From a virus: a DNA stretch of 20,377 nt. Positions 6,870 to 17,500 of this stretch are shown in pieces. Where the stretch lies: the IMG/VR virus record IMGVR_UViG_3300020471_000196, positions 1-20,377 of that record. One strand, given 5' to 3'. Under the pieces are notes generated by a model. It was given only the letters and a program-made list of their open reading frames with translations, made no database searches and was not told the origin of the DNA. The first letter of the stretch is position 1; each line of letters opens with the position of its first letter. Made by a program: the position numbers and the translations under genes.

Positions 6870-9800
6870 TTATTTGTATATGTTGAGGATGTTGTTGCCT
6901 GCACTTTCTTCTTTTTTAAGCTCTCGTGCAATCTTCTTGTCTTCCCGTTCTTGTGCAAGTATTAGAGCTTTTTCATCATTCATAACTCTTATCCATGCAG
7001 CTTGACGTGCTTGGTCGAATAACCTACCAATCATAATATTATGGTAGTAATCTTTAGGTTGAAATTCAGAACGTCTACCAGATTGTATATCTTTGTACAT
7101 TAATTCCATAGATTCTATAATCTTAGGATCTTTAGCTAATCTACTTAGTTTTACTTCTAGGTTTTCTTTACCTATTTCACGTTGGAATTTAGAACGAATC
7201 ATAGGACTGTCAGTAAGGTTATCACCATTTGGTGAATATAGTACTGATAATCTTATATCGTAACCACTCTTAAATAAGAATGTTCTACCAAGACTTGGTG
7301 TTAAATTAAAGTTTATGGGTACAAAAGCGTTATATGCTCTTGTTATAAAGTCCCAGTTTTTAATTGGTCTACCATTTAGTAAGTCATACTTTATAGGTAA
7401 ATCTTGACCGGGTAAGTTTTCTGATAATAAGTTACGGTTACGTATCGAATCAATTATACCAGAGTTTAGTTCACGTGTATATGGTGTAAATATTTTACCT
7501 AAGTCATTACGTATACCAGCTAGCGGTATCTGGTTATTAGCAAAACCTGATATAATTCTAGCAGGCTGACCGGGTTTACCACCAAATAAATCTGCAAACG
7601 ATTGTAGTCCAGCTAAATAAGACTTACTTGTTACACCTTGAGATAATAGTAAAGCAACTTTTAATAAGTTATCTTCTGTCCACTCTTCACCCATAAGTAA
7701 ACTTGCGTCACCTATGTCAGCTATCATAGACATAATCTGGTTAAATGGTTCAAAGTTATCGTAGTTTACAGTTACTTCACCAAACACTAATGAACGTGGT
7801 TGGAAACCTGTATCCATCCATGTACTTCTTTTTTGTCTATCAACTGGTCCATTACCTGTCATTCTACCTGTCATCCATGCCCATGAAGCCATGCTAACTA
7901 AAGCAGAGCCCATCGCCAATCGGCCTGTTTGTAGAGCTTTAGCGTTGATTAGGTCTTGATCACTGTATATACCATACTGAGCTAACTCATCTAGATTTTG
8001 ACCGGGTCTAGCAAATGCTATGTCATTAAATTCTTTGACAAGAAAGTTAAAACCGGGTGTATGTTTAGCTGTAAGTTTTAGTCCGTTAACACCTGTACGT
8101 GCAAATAAAAAGAATGGTTTAGCCCAAGGGTTCTGTTGGAATACAGAGTTTAGGTTAGCAGCAAATCCTTTTAGATCCTGTGTTAGTGTAACTTCTTTAC
8201 GTGCAAACTGTGCAGCTTTATCAGTAAGCCCACCGTCTGCATCAAATATATCACGATAAAAAAAGTCTTCGTAGTTACGTATTAGCTGTGGTGATATGTC
8301 ATCAAAGGCTGTAATCTTACCAGCGTTCATTTGATCCATAGCTGATATAAGAGCTTTTTCTCTCATACGAACTCTACCTAGTATGTATGCAAACGCATCG
8401 TCAGTTGCAGCCATAACTTTTGTAGAGTATGTAAGAAAACTATTGTTATTCATCTGGCGTGCCATATTAGCCATTCTAAAGGCAGCCTTATCTCCAGCTG
8501 TAGCACGATCACTTTCTGACCATCTACGTAGTATTTCCCAGTTAGCGTCGCCTTGTGTATACTCAGCAAATCTAGTTTTTATAGTTGCTATATCACCAGA
8601 CCAATAAGAATTTAGTCTTGTTTTAAATAGCTCAAATGACTCAGGTATAGCTTCCATCATAGCGTTCATAGATGCCAAGCCTGTACGTATAGTTCTAACG
8701 TCACCAGTAAATGGAAAGCGTATAATGCCTCCTAAAGTCTGGTTCATAGGACGTAAGAATGTATGTGCAGCTGTACCTATTATAGCTCGCATTGGTGTCT
8801 TAGGAGAGCTAAGTACACTGTGTGTAAATACACCTTGTAGTTCTCTGATTAGTGCACCAGCCTGTGCTTTACCTTCAATCTCACCACCTTTTATCATCTT
8901 TCTAGCCCATGCGTCAAAGTCATCTAGACTGTTAACTGTTTGCATAGATGAGAAAGCTTCAAACAATGCCATCAATAGTTCATCACTATCCTCTCCGTCA
9001 GCTATATCAAGTATAGTCTGTATAGACTCACGAGTATCAGCCATTTCTTGTGTAAGAGTTCTTCTTAAATAGTTCTTCTTTACACCAGCACCAAGTTCTC
9101 TAAAGTTTTGTGACTTAACAATTCTAGCTTTTTTAGCTTCTGTTAGTGCTAAAAACATAGTATCTCGTATAGCTTGTAGTGGACCATCAGTGTCTGCTAA
9201 ATCTACAAAGTTAGATAATTCTCTACCAGCAATACCTAAATCACGAACTTGTTGCAATAATGTACCTACTATCATATCTGCTACTACAACATATTTACTT
9301 GTAATAGTTTCTAAGCTATCTACAGTATTACCATCTATATCAGTAATCGAGTACGCATCAGTAGCTTGGAATAACTCGTCTAAGTATTCTCTAGGACTCA
9401 TGTCAGCTGCGTTTCTACCTAGTGTAATACGTTGATGTGCAGCAATAGCATCACCAAATACTTCAACTAAAGTAAGTCTGTCTTTTTTAATCTGGTCAAT
9501 AATAGCTTGATATTTGTTGTTACTATATAATTTACGTAATACTTCATCAGCTACTTCTTCTGTTAGACCAGCATTTTCAGCTGCTCTCTGTCTTTGTACT
9601 GCTGGTATAACATTACCAGCTGCACCATCTTCTGAACCCCAATCTTCACGTACTTTTTTCTGCATTTCCCATACATCATATGGGTCATCTACGGATAACT
9701 CAGCACCTTGCGAAGCATCTGATATATTAGAGTTTTTAGCAGCTCTAAATCTTGATTCGTTTTCTCTTAGTTGTTGTATACCTTTTGCTAGTTTCTCGTT

Positions 9801-10583
9801 TTTTACACTATTCTGTCGGTTAGCTATCTTAGCTCTTGCTCCACGACTACCTCTGCCTATAAGCATAGTAGCACCATCAAATACAAGACCTATACCCATA
9901 CCTTCTACGATGTTTTTTACCTTCATCATAATAGGATGGTCAGCATCTTTAGTTGATAATGGTGTATCTACCCAACCATAATGGTCACGCATAGATCCTA
10001 AAGCATTATGTCCGTCTGACTCTTTGGATACTAAGTCAGATACAGCACCGATACCGGCTGCTCGTATAAGACTTGGAGCACCAAGTAGTTTAGTTGCGGC
10101 TGTACCAACTAATGGTACGCCAGCTACAGCTAGTCCTTTTGCACCTAAAACAGTTGCACCGGCTAATGTACCAAAGTGTACAACACCTCTAGCTAGTTTA
10201 CCCCACCATGTTTTTGTAATGATAGGATTGCCACCACCACCGAGAGGGTCAAACTCTGGTTGGTAGTAGCCTTTTTCTTCTCTTTCTCTTTGCATCTCTC
10301 CAGAGATCGCATCCATTGTGCGTTCTGGAAAGGTAGTTATAGATGATGCAGTGTCCTGTATACCCCCAGATACAATAGATCCGAGTTCTTTTACAAAACC
10401 TTTGACACCCCATCTTTCTTGGTCTCTAGGATCTTCCAGATCATCTGATTCCTGTTGGATTTCATTTTCATAATCTGTTACAGAGTCAGCTACTTGCTGT
10501 TGTTCTGCTATTGTTTGTTCTAGACTACCTAGTTCGCTGGGTTTATCATCTTCATCTATAGGACCCGGATTATATGAATCCAT
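6870..10583 (-). CDS. Internal virion protein, T7 gp16-like by position and size
   Basis: 1237 aa, against 1318 in T7 gp16. The position between a gp15-like gene and the fibre, and the size, are the main evidence. Residues 1-110 are acidic and polar. Residues about 130-185 are a Gly/Ala/Val-rich hydrophobic stretch and 228-243 a shorter one, possible membrane-inserting segments. The middle and C-terminal parts look helical and charged, ending [20 protein letters not shown]. In T7, gp16 is ejected and helps form the DNA conduit through the cell envelope; that role is transferred by analogy. I see no lytic transglycosylase motif in the N-terminus, where T7 gp16 carries one. The start overlaps the gp15-like stop (TAATG) with GGAG about 8 nt upstream; the stop is followed directly by the fibre ATG. 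Confidence 0.8.
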   Translation of the reverse strand: MDSYNPGPIDEDDKPSELGSLEQTIAEQQQVADSVTDYENEIQQESDDLEDPRDQERWGVKGFVKELGSIVSGGIQDTASSITTFPERTMDAISGEMQREREEKGYYQPEFDPLGGGGNPIITKTWWGKLARGVVHFGTLAGATVLGAKGLAVAGVPLVGTAATKLLGAPSLIRAAGIGAVSDLVSKESDGHNALGSMRDHYGWVDTPLSTKDADHPIMMKVKNIVEGMGIGLVFDGATMLIGRGSRGARAKIANRQNSVKNEKLAKGIQQLRENESRFRAAKNSNISDASQGAELSVDDPYDVWEMQKKVREDWGSEDGAAGNVIPAVQRQRAAENAGLTEEVADEVLRKLYSNNKYQAIIDQIKKDRLTLVEVFGDAIAAHQRITLGRNAADMSPREYLDELFQATDAYSITDIDGNTVDSLETITSKYVVVADMIVGTLLQQVRDLGIAGRELSNFVDLADTDGPLQAIRDTMFLALTEAKKARIVKSQNFRELGAGVKKNYLRRTLTQEMADTRESIQTILDIADGEDSDELLMALFEAFSSMQTVNSLDDFDAWARKMIKGGEIEGKAQAGALIRELQGVFTHSVLSSPKTPMRAIIGTAAHTFLRPMNQTLGGIIRFPFTGDVRTIRTGLASMNAMMEAIPESFELFKTRLNSYWSGDIATIKTRFAEYTQGDANWEILRRWSESDRATAGDKAAFRMANMARQMNNNSFLTYSTKVMAATDDAFAYILGRVRMREKALISAMDQMNAGKITAFDDISPQLIRNYEDFFYRDIFDADGGLTDKAAQFARKEVTLTQDLKGFAANLNSVFQQNPWAKPFFLFARTGVNGLKLTAKHTPGFNFLVKEFNDIAFARPGQNLDELAQYGIYSDQDLINAKALQTGRLAMGSALVSMASWAWMTGRMTGNGPVDRQKRSTWMDTGFQPRSLVFGEVTVNYDNFEPFNQIMSMIADIGDASLLMGEEWTEDNLLKVALLLSQGVTSKSYLAGLQSFADLFGGKPGQPARIISGFANNQIPLAGIRNDLGKIFTPYTRELNSGIIDSIRNRNLLSENLPGQDLPIKYDLLNGRPIKNWDFITRAYNAFVPINFNLTPSLGRTFLFKSGYDIRLSVLYSPNGDNLTDSPMIRSKFQREIGKENLEVKLSRLAKDPKIIESMELMYKDIQSGRRSEFQPKDYYHNIMIGRLFDQARQAAWIRVMNDEKALILAQEREDKKIARELKKEESAGNNILNIYK

Positions 10584-13393
10584 TAAAACATCTCCGTAAA
10601 ATATGTATCCAGTAAGTTTGGATCTAATAAAAAGGCTTGGTTGTGTACATCTGTATCATCAGTATATAATCCTTCCATATCTAAATCATTAAGATTAGGA
10701 ACTTGCATAAATCCTGTGCTAAAAGCATTATTGATTATACCATCTCTAATGTTTTTTGCTCTTATTATACGTTGCTGATTTTCTACAGTCAGTTGATCTA
10801 CACTATAATCTAAACCAGAAATTTCTTGTACTACTGGATCAGCAATCGTTAAAGGACTAAGTTTGTACTGCCCAAACCCTGATACAGTACCATAACCATA
10901 TTTTGTACTTTGTGTTAAAGTATCATTTATTGGTATATTTTCAAAGTTTAATACTGCATTGTTTGTATCTGATGATTTACTGCCGTGTTGTAAGTTTTTA
11001 GTTTTACGTACAAAATTATCAAAGAATGAACCAAACATACCACCTATTTCCTTATCACCTTGTGCCTCATACAAAAATCTGTTAGTTTTTTCTGGAGAAG
11101 GCATGTATGATAACATCTTAGTTTGACGAGCAGTAAGACCCTTTTTAAAATAACCACCATCTAGTAATAACTTTTGTTCATTATCATAGCCTAGTGCTTT
11201 TAGTCTAGCGTACATCAAATCTTGTGCTGTTGTAAATCTTAGATGTTTACTAGCTTCTATGTAGTATTGAGGTATACGACCACCATTTGCGTATTGTAGT
11301 AACTCGTTTTCTGGCTCGCCTACATGTGGTGTTTCTTTATTTAGCCACTCATTTTTTGTGTCTGGATTAGCTAACTGCTGACCAGCTTGATAGGCATATA
11401 CACTTCGTTTATATTCTAAGCCACCTCTTTTCAGCTCGTTATTATTAGTACCGTCAAAATATCTACCATCACCAGTTACATAGTAGTCACCAAAAGTAGT
11501 GTTACCACCACCTCTAAGTTGTTTAGATCCTTCTGGTACTAGATCTAAGTTTTTTTTAACTGTTTCAAAAGCATTTTGTAAAGCTACTTTTACAGGCTGA
11601 TCTTTACCAATTCCATCAAGAAAAAGGTCGTTAAAGTGCTCTGTAGCATTACCTATAATAACAGAAGATTTTAAATTACCTGTAGCTGTTGTACTTGTTA
11701 TACCTACAGTAGATTTAATATAGGTATCTAAGTTACCTTTTATTACATCGTATTCTTTTTTGTTATTCTTGATAGGTTCGTGAGCTTTATAGTAATCCTC
11801 AGCTTCTTTTTTATAGCCGGGATCACGTATAGTTTTGATTAACGCTTCTGCCTCTTTAAAAAATCCTTCGTCAGTAGCATGTTTTGCTAAGTCTTTTGTT
11901 GCTTCATCTTTAGCATCATCTTTAGTATGGTAGTTAAGTAGTGGTTGGAAGTATTTGTAATAATTACTACCCTCACTAACATCAATACCCATATCTCTCA
12001 GTTCGTTTCTAATCTGTTTTACTTCGGCTTCTAGATGTACTTCTTCAGCTCCAGTATCTATTCCGTTTAAACGCTCTGTTGCAGCTTCAATCTTACCTCT
12101 AATTGTTTGTATATCTTTTGCTGTTTTTTCTCTTTGTTCTCTTTCAGACACAGCACCTAGTAAACCTTCAAGTCTAGAGTGTAGCGGTTCGTTAAACTCT
12201 TTTAACGTCTTTGTACCAGAACCATCACGAGCGTTAATACCTTTGATGTTAATTAGCCTAGCTAAATCATCTGACTTTAATGAACGGTTATCTGCTAAAA
12301 CTTTTAGATCTGATTCTAGCATAGCTATAGCTCCAGCTACATCTTTTTTACCAGATATTGCTTCATACTTTGCAATGTATCCAGAATTAGGATCTTCTTT
12401 AGTACCAAAAATAACTGCTGTAAGACCAGCTGGATCTCCAGCAGTTCCTTTGATTGCATCAGCAAGATTGTTTTGCCTAGATATTTCGTAGTCTTTTTTT
12501 GCCTGTTCAAACGTATCTTTGATAAATGCTGAACGTGCAATTTTATCTGTATTATCTGTTAGTTTAAGTAAAGCTAACTGTTGTCTCTGACTTAAAGCAT
12601 TTTTACCACCAAACACGCCTGCTTGCCAGTAGTATGCTCCTTGATGAAACTTAACAACTGCGTCATATCTAGCAGGGTCTTTGTTAGCTTTACTTTGAAC
12701 ATCTTGAAGACTTAGCATACCATACTCAGTAGGTACTTTTATGTCTTGAACACTTCCTAAATAAGCTTCATAACCTTTTGCTAGTTCTGATGTAAGAGCA
12801 GCTCCTCTTGTTTCATAATCTGGTACAGTGGCTGTCTGAAATAGTTTAATACCATACTCAGCATTATCTATATTATCAGTTAGTTTGTAATTTTTATCAG
12901 CTTCAAAAGCTAGATTTATACCTTCTTTAAAAGCATCATTACTTTCTTTTGCTAACTCTGCATACTTAGCATCAGCACCTTCTAGCTTAAATTTAGAATC
13001 TTTAGGAAACGGTATAGGTTCACTACCTTCAAAGTTAAATAAAGTTTTTGATCCTTTTATAGCTTCGTTGTAAAGTTTTTCGTTTACTTTTTCAGTTTCT
13101 TGTGCTTGTTTTTCTGAGTTTTCTTTTAAAGCTTTTAACTTTTCTCTATTGTCATTCCACTCTCTTGCTTGCACACTAAATGTACCAGCTTGCTTGATTA
13201 AGCTACCAAGCTTCTGAAAGTTTTGACTTTTCTGATCGGCTAACTGAATAGCCATTTGTGCATTTCTTCTGTACTGTTCGTTGTTCTTTTTTACAACGTC
13301 ATCTATGGCTTGGTTAGCTACATTACCTAGATCAGACTTAGGATCTAGTTCCATGTAGTTAGTATCAGAGGTGTTAAACATTGCTGAATCCAT
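10583..13393 (-). CDS. Internal virion protein, T7 gp15-like
   Basis: 936 aa, against 747 in T7 gp15. It is charged and helix-rich throughout, with a likely coiled coil at about residues 35-110 (REWNDNREKLKALKENSEKQ and flanks) and further Lys/Glu-rich helices near 430-560. No catalytic motif is seen. Assignment rests on gene order (gp14-like, this gene, gp16-like, fibre), size and character. In T7, gp15 forms the core stack with gp14 and gp16 and is ejected into the host periplasm. The start has the best Shine-Dalgarno of the large genes (AAGGAGGT, 6 nt spacing) and shares its A with the previous stop. The C-terminus is rich in Asp (LDMEGLYTDDTDVHN). Confidence 0.8.
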   Translation of the reverse strand: MDSAMFNTSDTNYMELDPKSDLGNVANQAIDDVVKKNNEQYRRNAQMAIQLADQKSQNFQKLGSLIKQAGTFSVQAREWNDNREKLKALKENSEKQAQETEKVNEKLYNEAIKGSKTLFNFEGSEPIPFPKDSKFKLEGADAKYAELAKESNDAFKEGINLAFEADKNYKLTDNIDNAEYGIKLFQTATVPDYETRGAALTSELAKGYEAYLGSVQDIKVPTEYGMLSLQDVQSKANKDPARYDAVVKFHQGAYYWQAGVFGGKNALSQRQQLALLKLTDNTDKIARSAFIKDTFEQAKKDYEISRQNNLADAIKGTAGDPAGLTAVIFGTKEDPNSGYIAKYEAISGKKDVAGAIAMLESDLKVLADNRSLKSDDLARLINIKGINARDGSGTKTLKEFNEPLHSRLEGLLGAVSEREQREKTAKDIQTIRGKIEAATERLNGIDTGAEEVHLEAEVKQIRNELRDMGIDVSEGSNYYKYFQPLLNYHTKDDAKDEATKDLAKHATDEGFFKEAEALIKTIRDPGYKKEAEDYYKAHEPIKNNKKEYDVIKGNLDTYIKSTVGITSTTATGNLKSSVIIGNATEHFNDLFLDGIGKDQPVKVALQNAFETVKKNLDLVPEGSKQLRGGGNTTFGDYYVTGDGRYFDGTNNNELKRGGLEYKRSVYAYQAGQQLANPDTKNEWLNKETPHVGEPENELLQYANGGRIPQYYIEASKHLRFTTAQDLMYARLKALGYDNEQKLLLDGGYFKKGLTARQTKMLSYMPSPEKTNRFLYEAQGDKEIGGMFGSFFDNFVRKTKNLQHGSKSSDTNNAVLNFENIPINDTLTQSTKYGYGTVSGFGQYKLSPLTIADPVVQEISGLDYSVDQLTVENQQRIIRAKNIRDGIINNAFSTGFMQVPNLNDLDMEGLYTDDTDVHNQAFLLDPNLLDTYFTEMF

Positions 13394-14163
13394 TATGCTA
13401 CCTCCTTAAAATCAACGTCTATCATATCGTAGTATACAGCATAGAAACCGTTGCTAAGTTTACCTACAGCTTCTGGTTTTTTCTTTAATACTTCTTGAGC
13501 TTTAACTCCAATAAATTCTCTGTCAGAACTTACATACTTAAATTTGTATATATTATATCCGTCAATAGATTGACCTATTTTTGTGACGTCTCTTTTTAAT
13601 CTTTCGTCACTAGGAAACATCGTCATCAAACCTGATGCTACATTCATACCAAAGCTGATACTGTTCATTAACTGACCAGCTCTATCTTTAGGAGGCATCA
13701 TAGTAGGCATACCAAACTGTGGTCCCATACCTAGGTTTGCATGTTCACGCTTAATCATAGCGTCTTGTCTTCTTTGTATCTTAGTTTGTATTTTAGCTTC
13801 TCCTTGAGTTGCTAAGGCAAACATCTTGCGATCTATGTCAGCTACTTTTTCAAAATACTTTGCAGCTTTTATACCACCAAAACGACGTGATCTACCACCT
13901 TCGTTTACTGATTTACTCTGAAAAAACTGTCTAGCTAAATTTTCTTTTCCAAGTAAGGCTTTACCTTGAGCTTGATTTGAGAACTCTTGAAAGTCTGCAT
14001 AGTCTCTTGACCTACCTAAACCTCTTATGGTTTTAATGTTGTCTTCAAAGCTAGACTCTTTGTTCCATTGTTTTATCGAGTTAGCTCTAAACTCGGCATG
14101 TCGCCTGTTATTCTCGATTCGGGCTGCTTCACGCTTCCCCTTATTAGGATCTGGTGCACACAC
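13393..14163 (-). CDS. Internal virion protein, gp14-like, with C-terminal S74-like chaperone domain
   Basis: 256 aa, against 196 in T7 gp14. The start is GTG (the protein begins MCAPDPNKGKREAARIENNR); no ATG is suitably placed, and a 'MC-x-P' opening is, from memory, common in gp14-like proteins of this phage group. Residues 1-140 are basic and helical (FRANSIKQWN, KYFEKVADIDRKMFALATQG). Residues 160-185 are Gly/Met-rich with a weakly hydrophobic MNSISFGMNVASGLMTMF. Residues 185-256 read SDERLKRDVTKI, then YNIYKFKYV, FIGVKAQEV, PEAVGKL and VYYDMIDVDF, the order of motifs in the peptidase S74 / endosialidase-type intramolecular chaperone. It overlaps the gp13-like gene by 20 nt and the gp15-like gene by 1 nt. 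Role as an ejected core protein is by T7 analogy. Confidence 0.75.
   Translation of the reverse strand: MCAPDPNKGKREAARIENNRRHAEFRANSIKQWNKESSFEDNIKTIRGLGRSRDYADFQEFSNQAQGKALLGKENLARQFFQSKSVNEGGRSRRFGGIKAAKYFEKVADIDRKMFALATQGEAKIQTKIQRRQDAMIKREHANLGMGPQFGMPTMMPPKDRAGQLMNSISFGMNVASGLMTMFPSDERLKRDVTKIGQSIDGYNIYKFKYVSSDREFIGVKAQEVLKKKPEAVGKLSNGFYAVYYDMIDVDFKEVA
13400..13407 (-). promoter_or_regulatory. Strong Shine-Dalgarno of the gp15-like gene
   Basis: AAGGAGGT lies 6 nt before the ATG at 13393, encoded by the last Lys-Glu-Val codons of the upstream gene. The block GGAGGTAGCATAATGG differs by one base from the one at 1434. Confidence 0.8.
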
Positions 14164-14596
14164 GGCAAAATTCTATAAAGTATAAATTGTTTGGTCCATG
14201 TTTAAACTTACGTAAAAACTTGAAGCCTAAAAATTTGAGTAATTTTAAATGTACTGTATTTCTACAGTCTACTATGTTCCACAATAAAGGCTCAGTACGG
14301 CTATCGACCCACCGTTTAGCTTCTCTTGCAAATGTAATTGGAAAGTTGTGAATAGCTGGAGTGCATAGCATCCATATCTCACCTCCTTCTCCGACTCCTG
14401 CTAGTCCGGCAGTCTTGCCGTCTGGTACTGTGAAATACACAGCAGAGCCAATCCTAGCCACTCGTAATAGCTCGGCCATAGGATCTAGTCCATGACCTTC
14501 TACGACCTCTCTGAGGTCATCTGGGCGTAGGTTAGAGGCCACCTCTGCGGCAGCCTCCTCTGTAATTGGGTGTACGTATTGATCTAATTTAGACAC
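14144..14596 (-). CDS. Internal virion protein, T7 gp13-like (DUF2833 type)
   Basis: 150 aa, against 138 in T7 gp13. The C-terminal part resembles T7 gp13 directly: LLWNIVDCRNTVHLKLLKFL followed by GFKF and an aromatic end corresponds to the T7 'LWNYVW...NTSHIRFLKTIGA' region. The family has a GNAT-like layout (a central strand with VYFTVPDGKTAGLAGVG, then a helix with N-x-x-H-x-x-x-L-K) but no acetyltransferase activity is established. In T7 gp13 is needed for virion assembly. The start is GTG, 8 nt inside the end of tail tube B; the 3' end overlaps the next gene by 20 nt. Both flanking overlaps suggest coupled translation. Confidence 0.8.
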   Translation of the reverse strand: MSKLDQYVHPITEEAAAEVASNLRPDDLREVVEGHGLDPMAELLRVARIGSAVYFTVPDGKTAGLAGVGEGGEIWMLCTPAIHNFPITFAREAKRWVDSRTEPLLWNIVDCRNTVHLKLLKFLGFKFLRKFKHGPNNLYFIEFCRVCTRS

Positions 14597-17500
14597 GTTT
14601 ATAATATTTGGGTGAGTAGTCTCCCTCCCATGACAACGCTCGTAGTGTGGATGGTGCAGGGTGACTTGATTTAAGTGTAATATCTACGTTAGTATTCTTC
14701 TCATATACTGGTACAGTTTTTATAAACTCTTCTAAGTATGGTGCATCTGACACTTGATACTCGTCTAATTCTGTAGATTCATATACTTCTGTATAGTCAG
14801 TTTTACCGATACGTGTAAGAGTTGTTTCATATAAACCTATCTTACCAAAGTGTAGTTTGATTCTGTGTAGCACAAGTGATGAGTTAACATCAGCTCTGTT
14901 AGCTTCACCTTGCTGTCTTGAAAGATAGAATGTAGGAAACGCTACGCTGTACTCGTATAAGTATCCTATTGTAAGTGTTACACCAGACCAGTCTCCCGGT
15001 AGTGTAAAGCTAGTGCTGCTAGTTAATGTAGGTTTACCATATCTACCTACACGTGCAGATGCAGTGTTAGTATCTATAACAATTAAGTCATAATTAGGTG
15101 ATGTAACTAAAGGCAACCAACTAACGCCAGTAAATGTAGTTAGTTTTGTAGATGCACTGTAGCTACTACTACCTGTGTCAGTCGTATAATTATCTATATG
15201 TAATAAAAACTCTACGTTATCTTGTGTGATACTTGGATCACTTTCTTGTTGTACAAGTCTTATACTTTGTAAAAACTTATCAGTATCTAGAAAATAATAC
15301 TCGTCGTTTATAATAAAATGATATAATAATGGGTTGTTAAACTTCCATTTAAACCATGCTGACTGCTGACGTTTATCACCTACATTTAAGTATCTAAAAC
15401 CCTGTACTGTGTCAGAGTTAGTTTTACCCATAATAACTAGGTTGTTTTCACGTGAGTTTGTCAAGAGATCTATGTCTTTAGGTAATAATGTAGGAACTAC
15501 TTGGCTCTGATTTACTACATTTGGTTCACCCTCTCTAGCTATATTAGCCATTTCATTAAATCGACTAAACTTTCCAGAGTCGTCGATGTATGCTACTGTG
15601 GTTCCTAACGAAATAGGAGGTATATCTTTATTATAGTTAAATGTAGATATACTACGTAACTTAGCAGTATCAGGGTTGAGTACTGTATCATCTGATGACA
15701 GTAAGAACTGTTGGTTTGAACTAAATACAACAAGTCCTGAGTTGATATCTATACCATCAAATAATTCTGATGGAAATGTAGATGAACAAGCTATATCAAT
15801 AGGATCATTGGCACTTACTGTTAATGCTGTCTCTGCAAAAAAGTCAGGTTTACCCACAGTTCCCGGTCTAGACAATATGACATTCTCTTCAGATAAAAAT
15901 GCTAATCTGTTACGAAAGAATAATACTTTGTTAATACGTTTATTTTTAAAGGACGGAAATGGATTAGTAGAATCATCACCTACTTCTCTGTCTGCATACT
16001 CGAACTGCTTGATAGTAAACTCAGCTACTTCGTTGACTGTACCGGGATTATTAAGAGCTGTTCTCTGTATAACTAACGGCATGTTAGTAAGTGATTTAGG
16101 TATCCCCGGCTTTGCACATTCTGTCCATGAGCCTGTACCGTCCTCATCATTTAGACCTTCAAACCGTAAGTAGTAATCATCTTCTTCTGATATTCTAGCG
16201 TTAGCTATTTTAACTATATAGCCATGTTTACATTGCTTAGGTAGTAAAGTAACATCATTTACTGACGTACCCATACTTCGCATTAAGTCGTCTTCAACTA
16301 TTTCGACGTTAAACGAGCTATTAGCTGACATGTATATACCGTTACCTATAATAGTACCAGTGATACCTGTAGGTAATTCTGCTAATATACCACCTAATAC
16401 TTGGTCTCCACTGACTGCTGTATCAGAATCAAATGGAGTAGGTTCTGGTCTAACTCTACCGTTACCAGCTGTACCACCAAAGACTGTAGATTTTACTGAT
16501 ATCTCTTCATGTTCTGTTACTTCTATAACATACGTAGCTGATGACTCTCCTAAACCTGAGTTACTAGAAGTACCAGACGAGACAGTACCTGTTACAGTAC
16601 GCCCCTTAGCCTGATCCATAGTGACTCGAACAGTATCACCAGTTTCCCAGCCTTCTCCGCCATGTAATAAAATTACACTTCTAGCATATGCACAAGCGTA
16701 GTCGCTGTTACTATCACCATCAGCACCTATTGTACCTTGCTGACCACGTATGTCAAGTTTGAATATAAGATTCTTTTTACCAGATGTAACTCTCGCATTT
16801 TCTGTCGGAGTAAGTGTGTGGTTACCTGTACCCTGACTACTTATATTTATTGACAATAGTTCTTTAGCTTCGTCTATAGTAGCAGCTAGTGCAATAGTAT
16901 TTGCATCTATTACAATAATATAATATTTAGTACCACTTGTTAAAGCTCCAGCAGGGTCACCAGCAGTATATGTTACTTCGTCTTCATCTTCAAAGCCATG
17001 ATTTGATATAGTAATCTGTTCGTTACTGACATTGATAGCACTAGATGCAAAGGTAGTAGCTGACTGAGCTTGTGTACCTCTAACATTTACAGTATTACTA
17101 CCAGTGTAACTTGTAGCAGCGTCTACAGAAAAAGTCTGTATACCGATACCTCTACACTGTCCAGTACCACCACTTTCATCAAGAGTATCTCTTTTTATTT
17201 TTATACGTGTAGCTCTCTTAAATGAAGTAGTTGTACTGTTATCATAAATATTAAGTCCATACTGCCTACCGTTTTCCGTACGTGTTATCTCAATAAATGC
17301 AAAATGAGTATTAGGATTTGCAGCAGTTGTACCTGTAGTACCTACCAGCGTATTAGCGTTAGTAATATCACGACTACTAACAAAGGTAGTGTCGTTGATA
17401 GTAAGGAATTGTATGTTTTCACTATTGCTTGTTGCTAAATAATTTTTAATTGCTGTTTCACCGCCAGTGCCATATACTATATCCTGTGCAGCTCCAGCAT

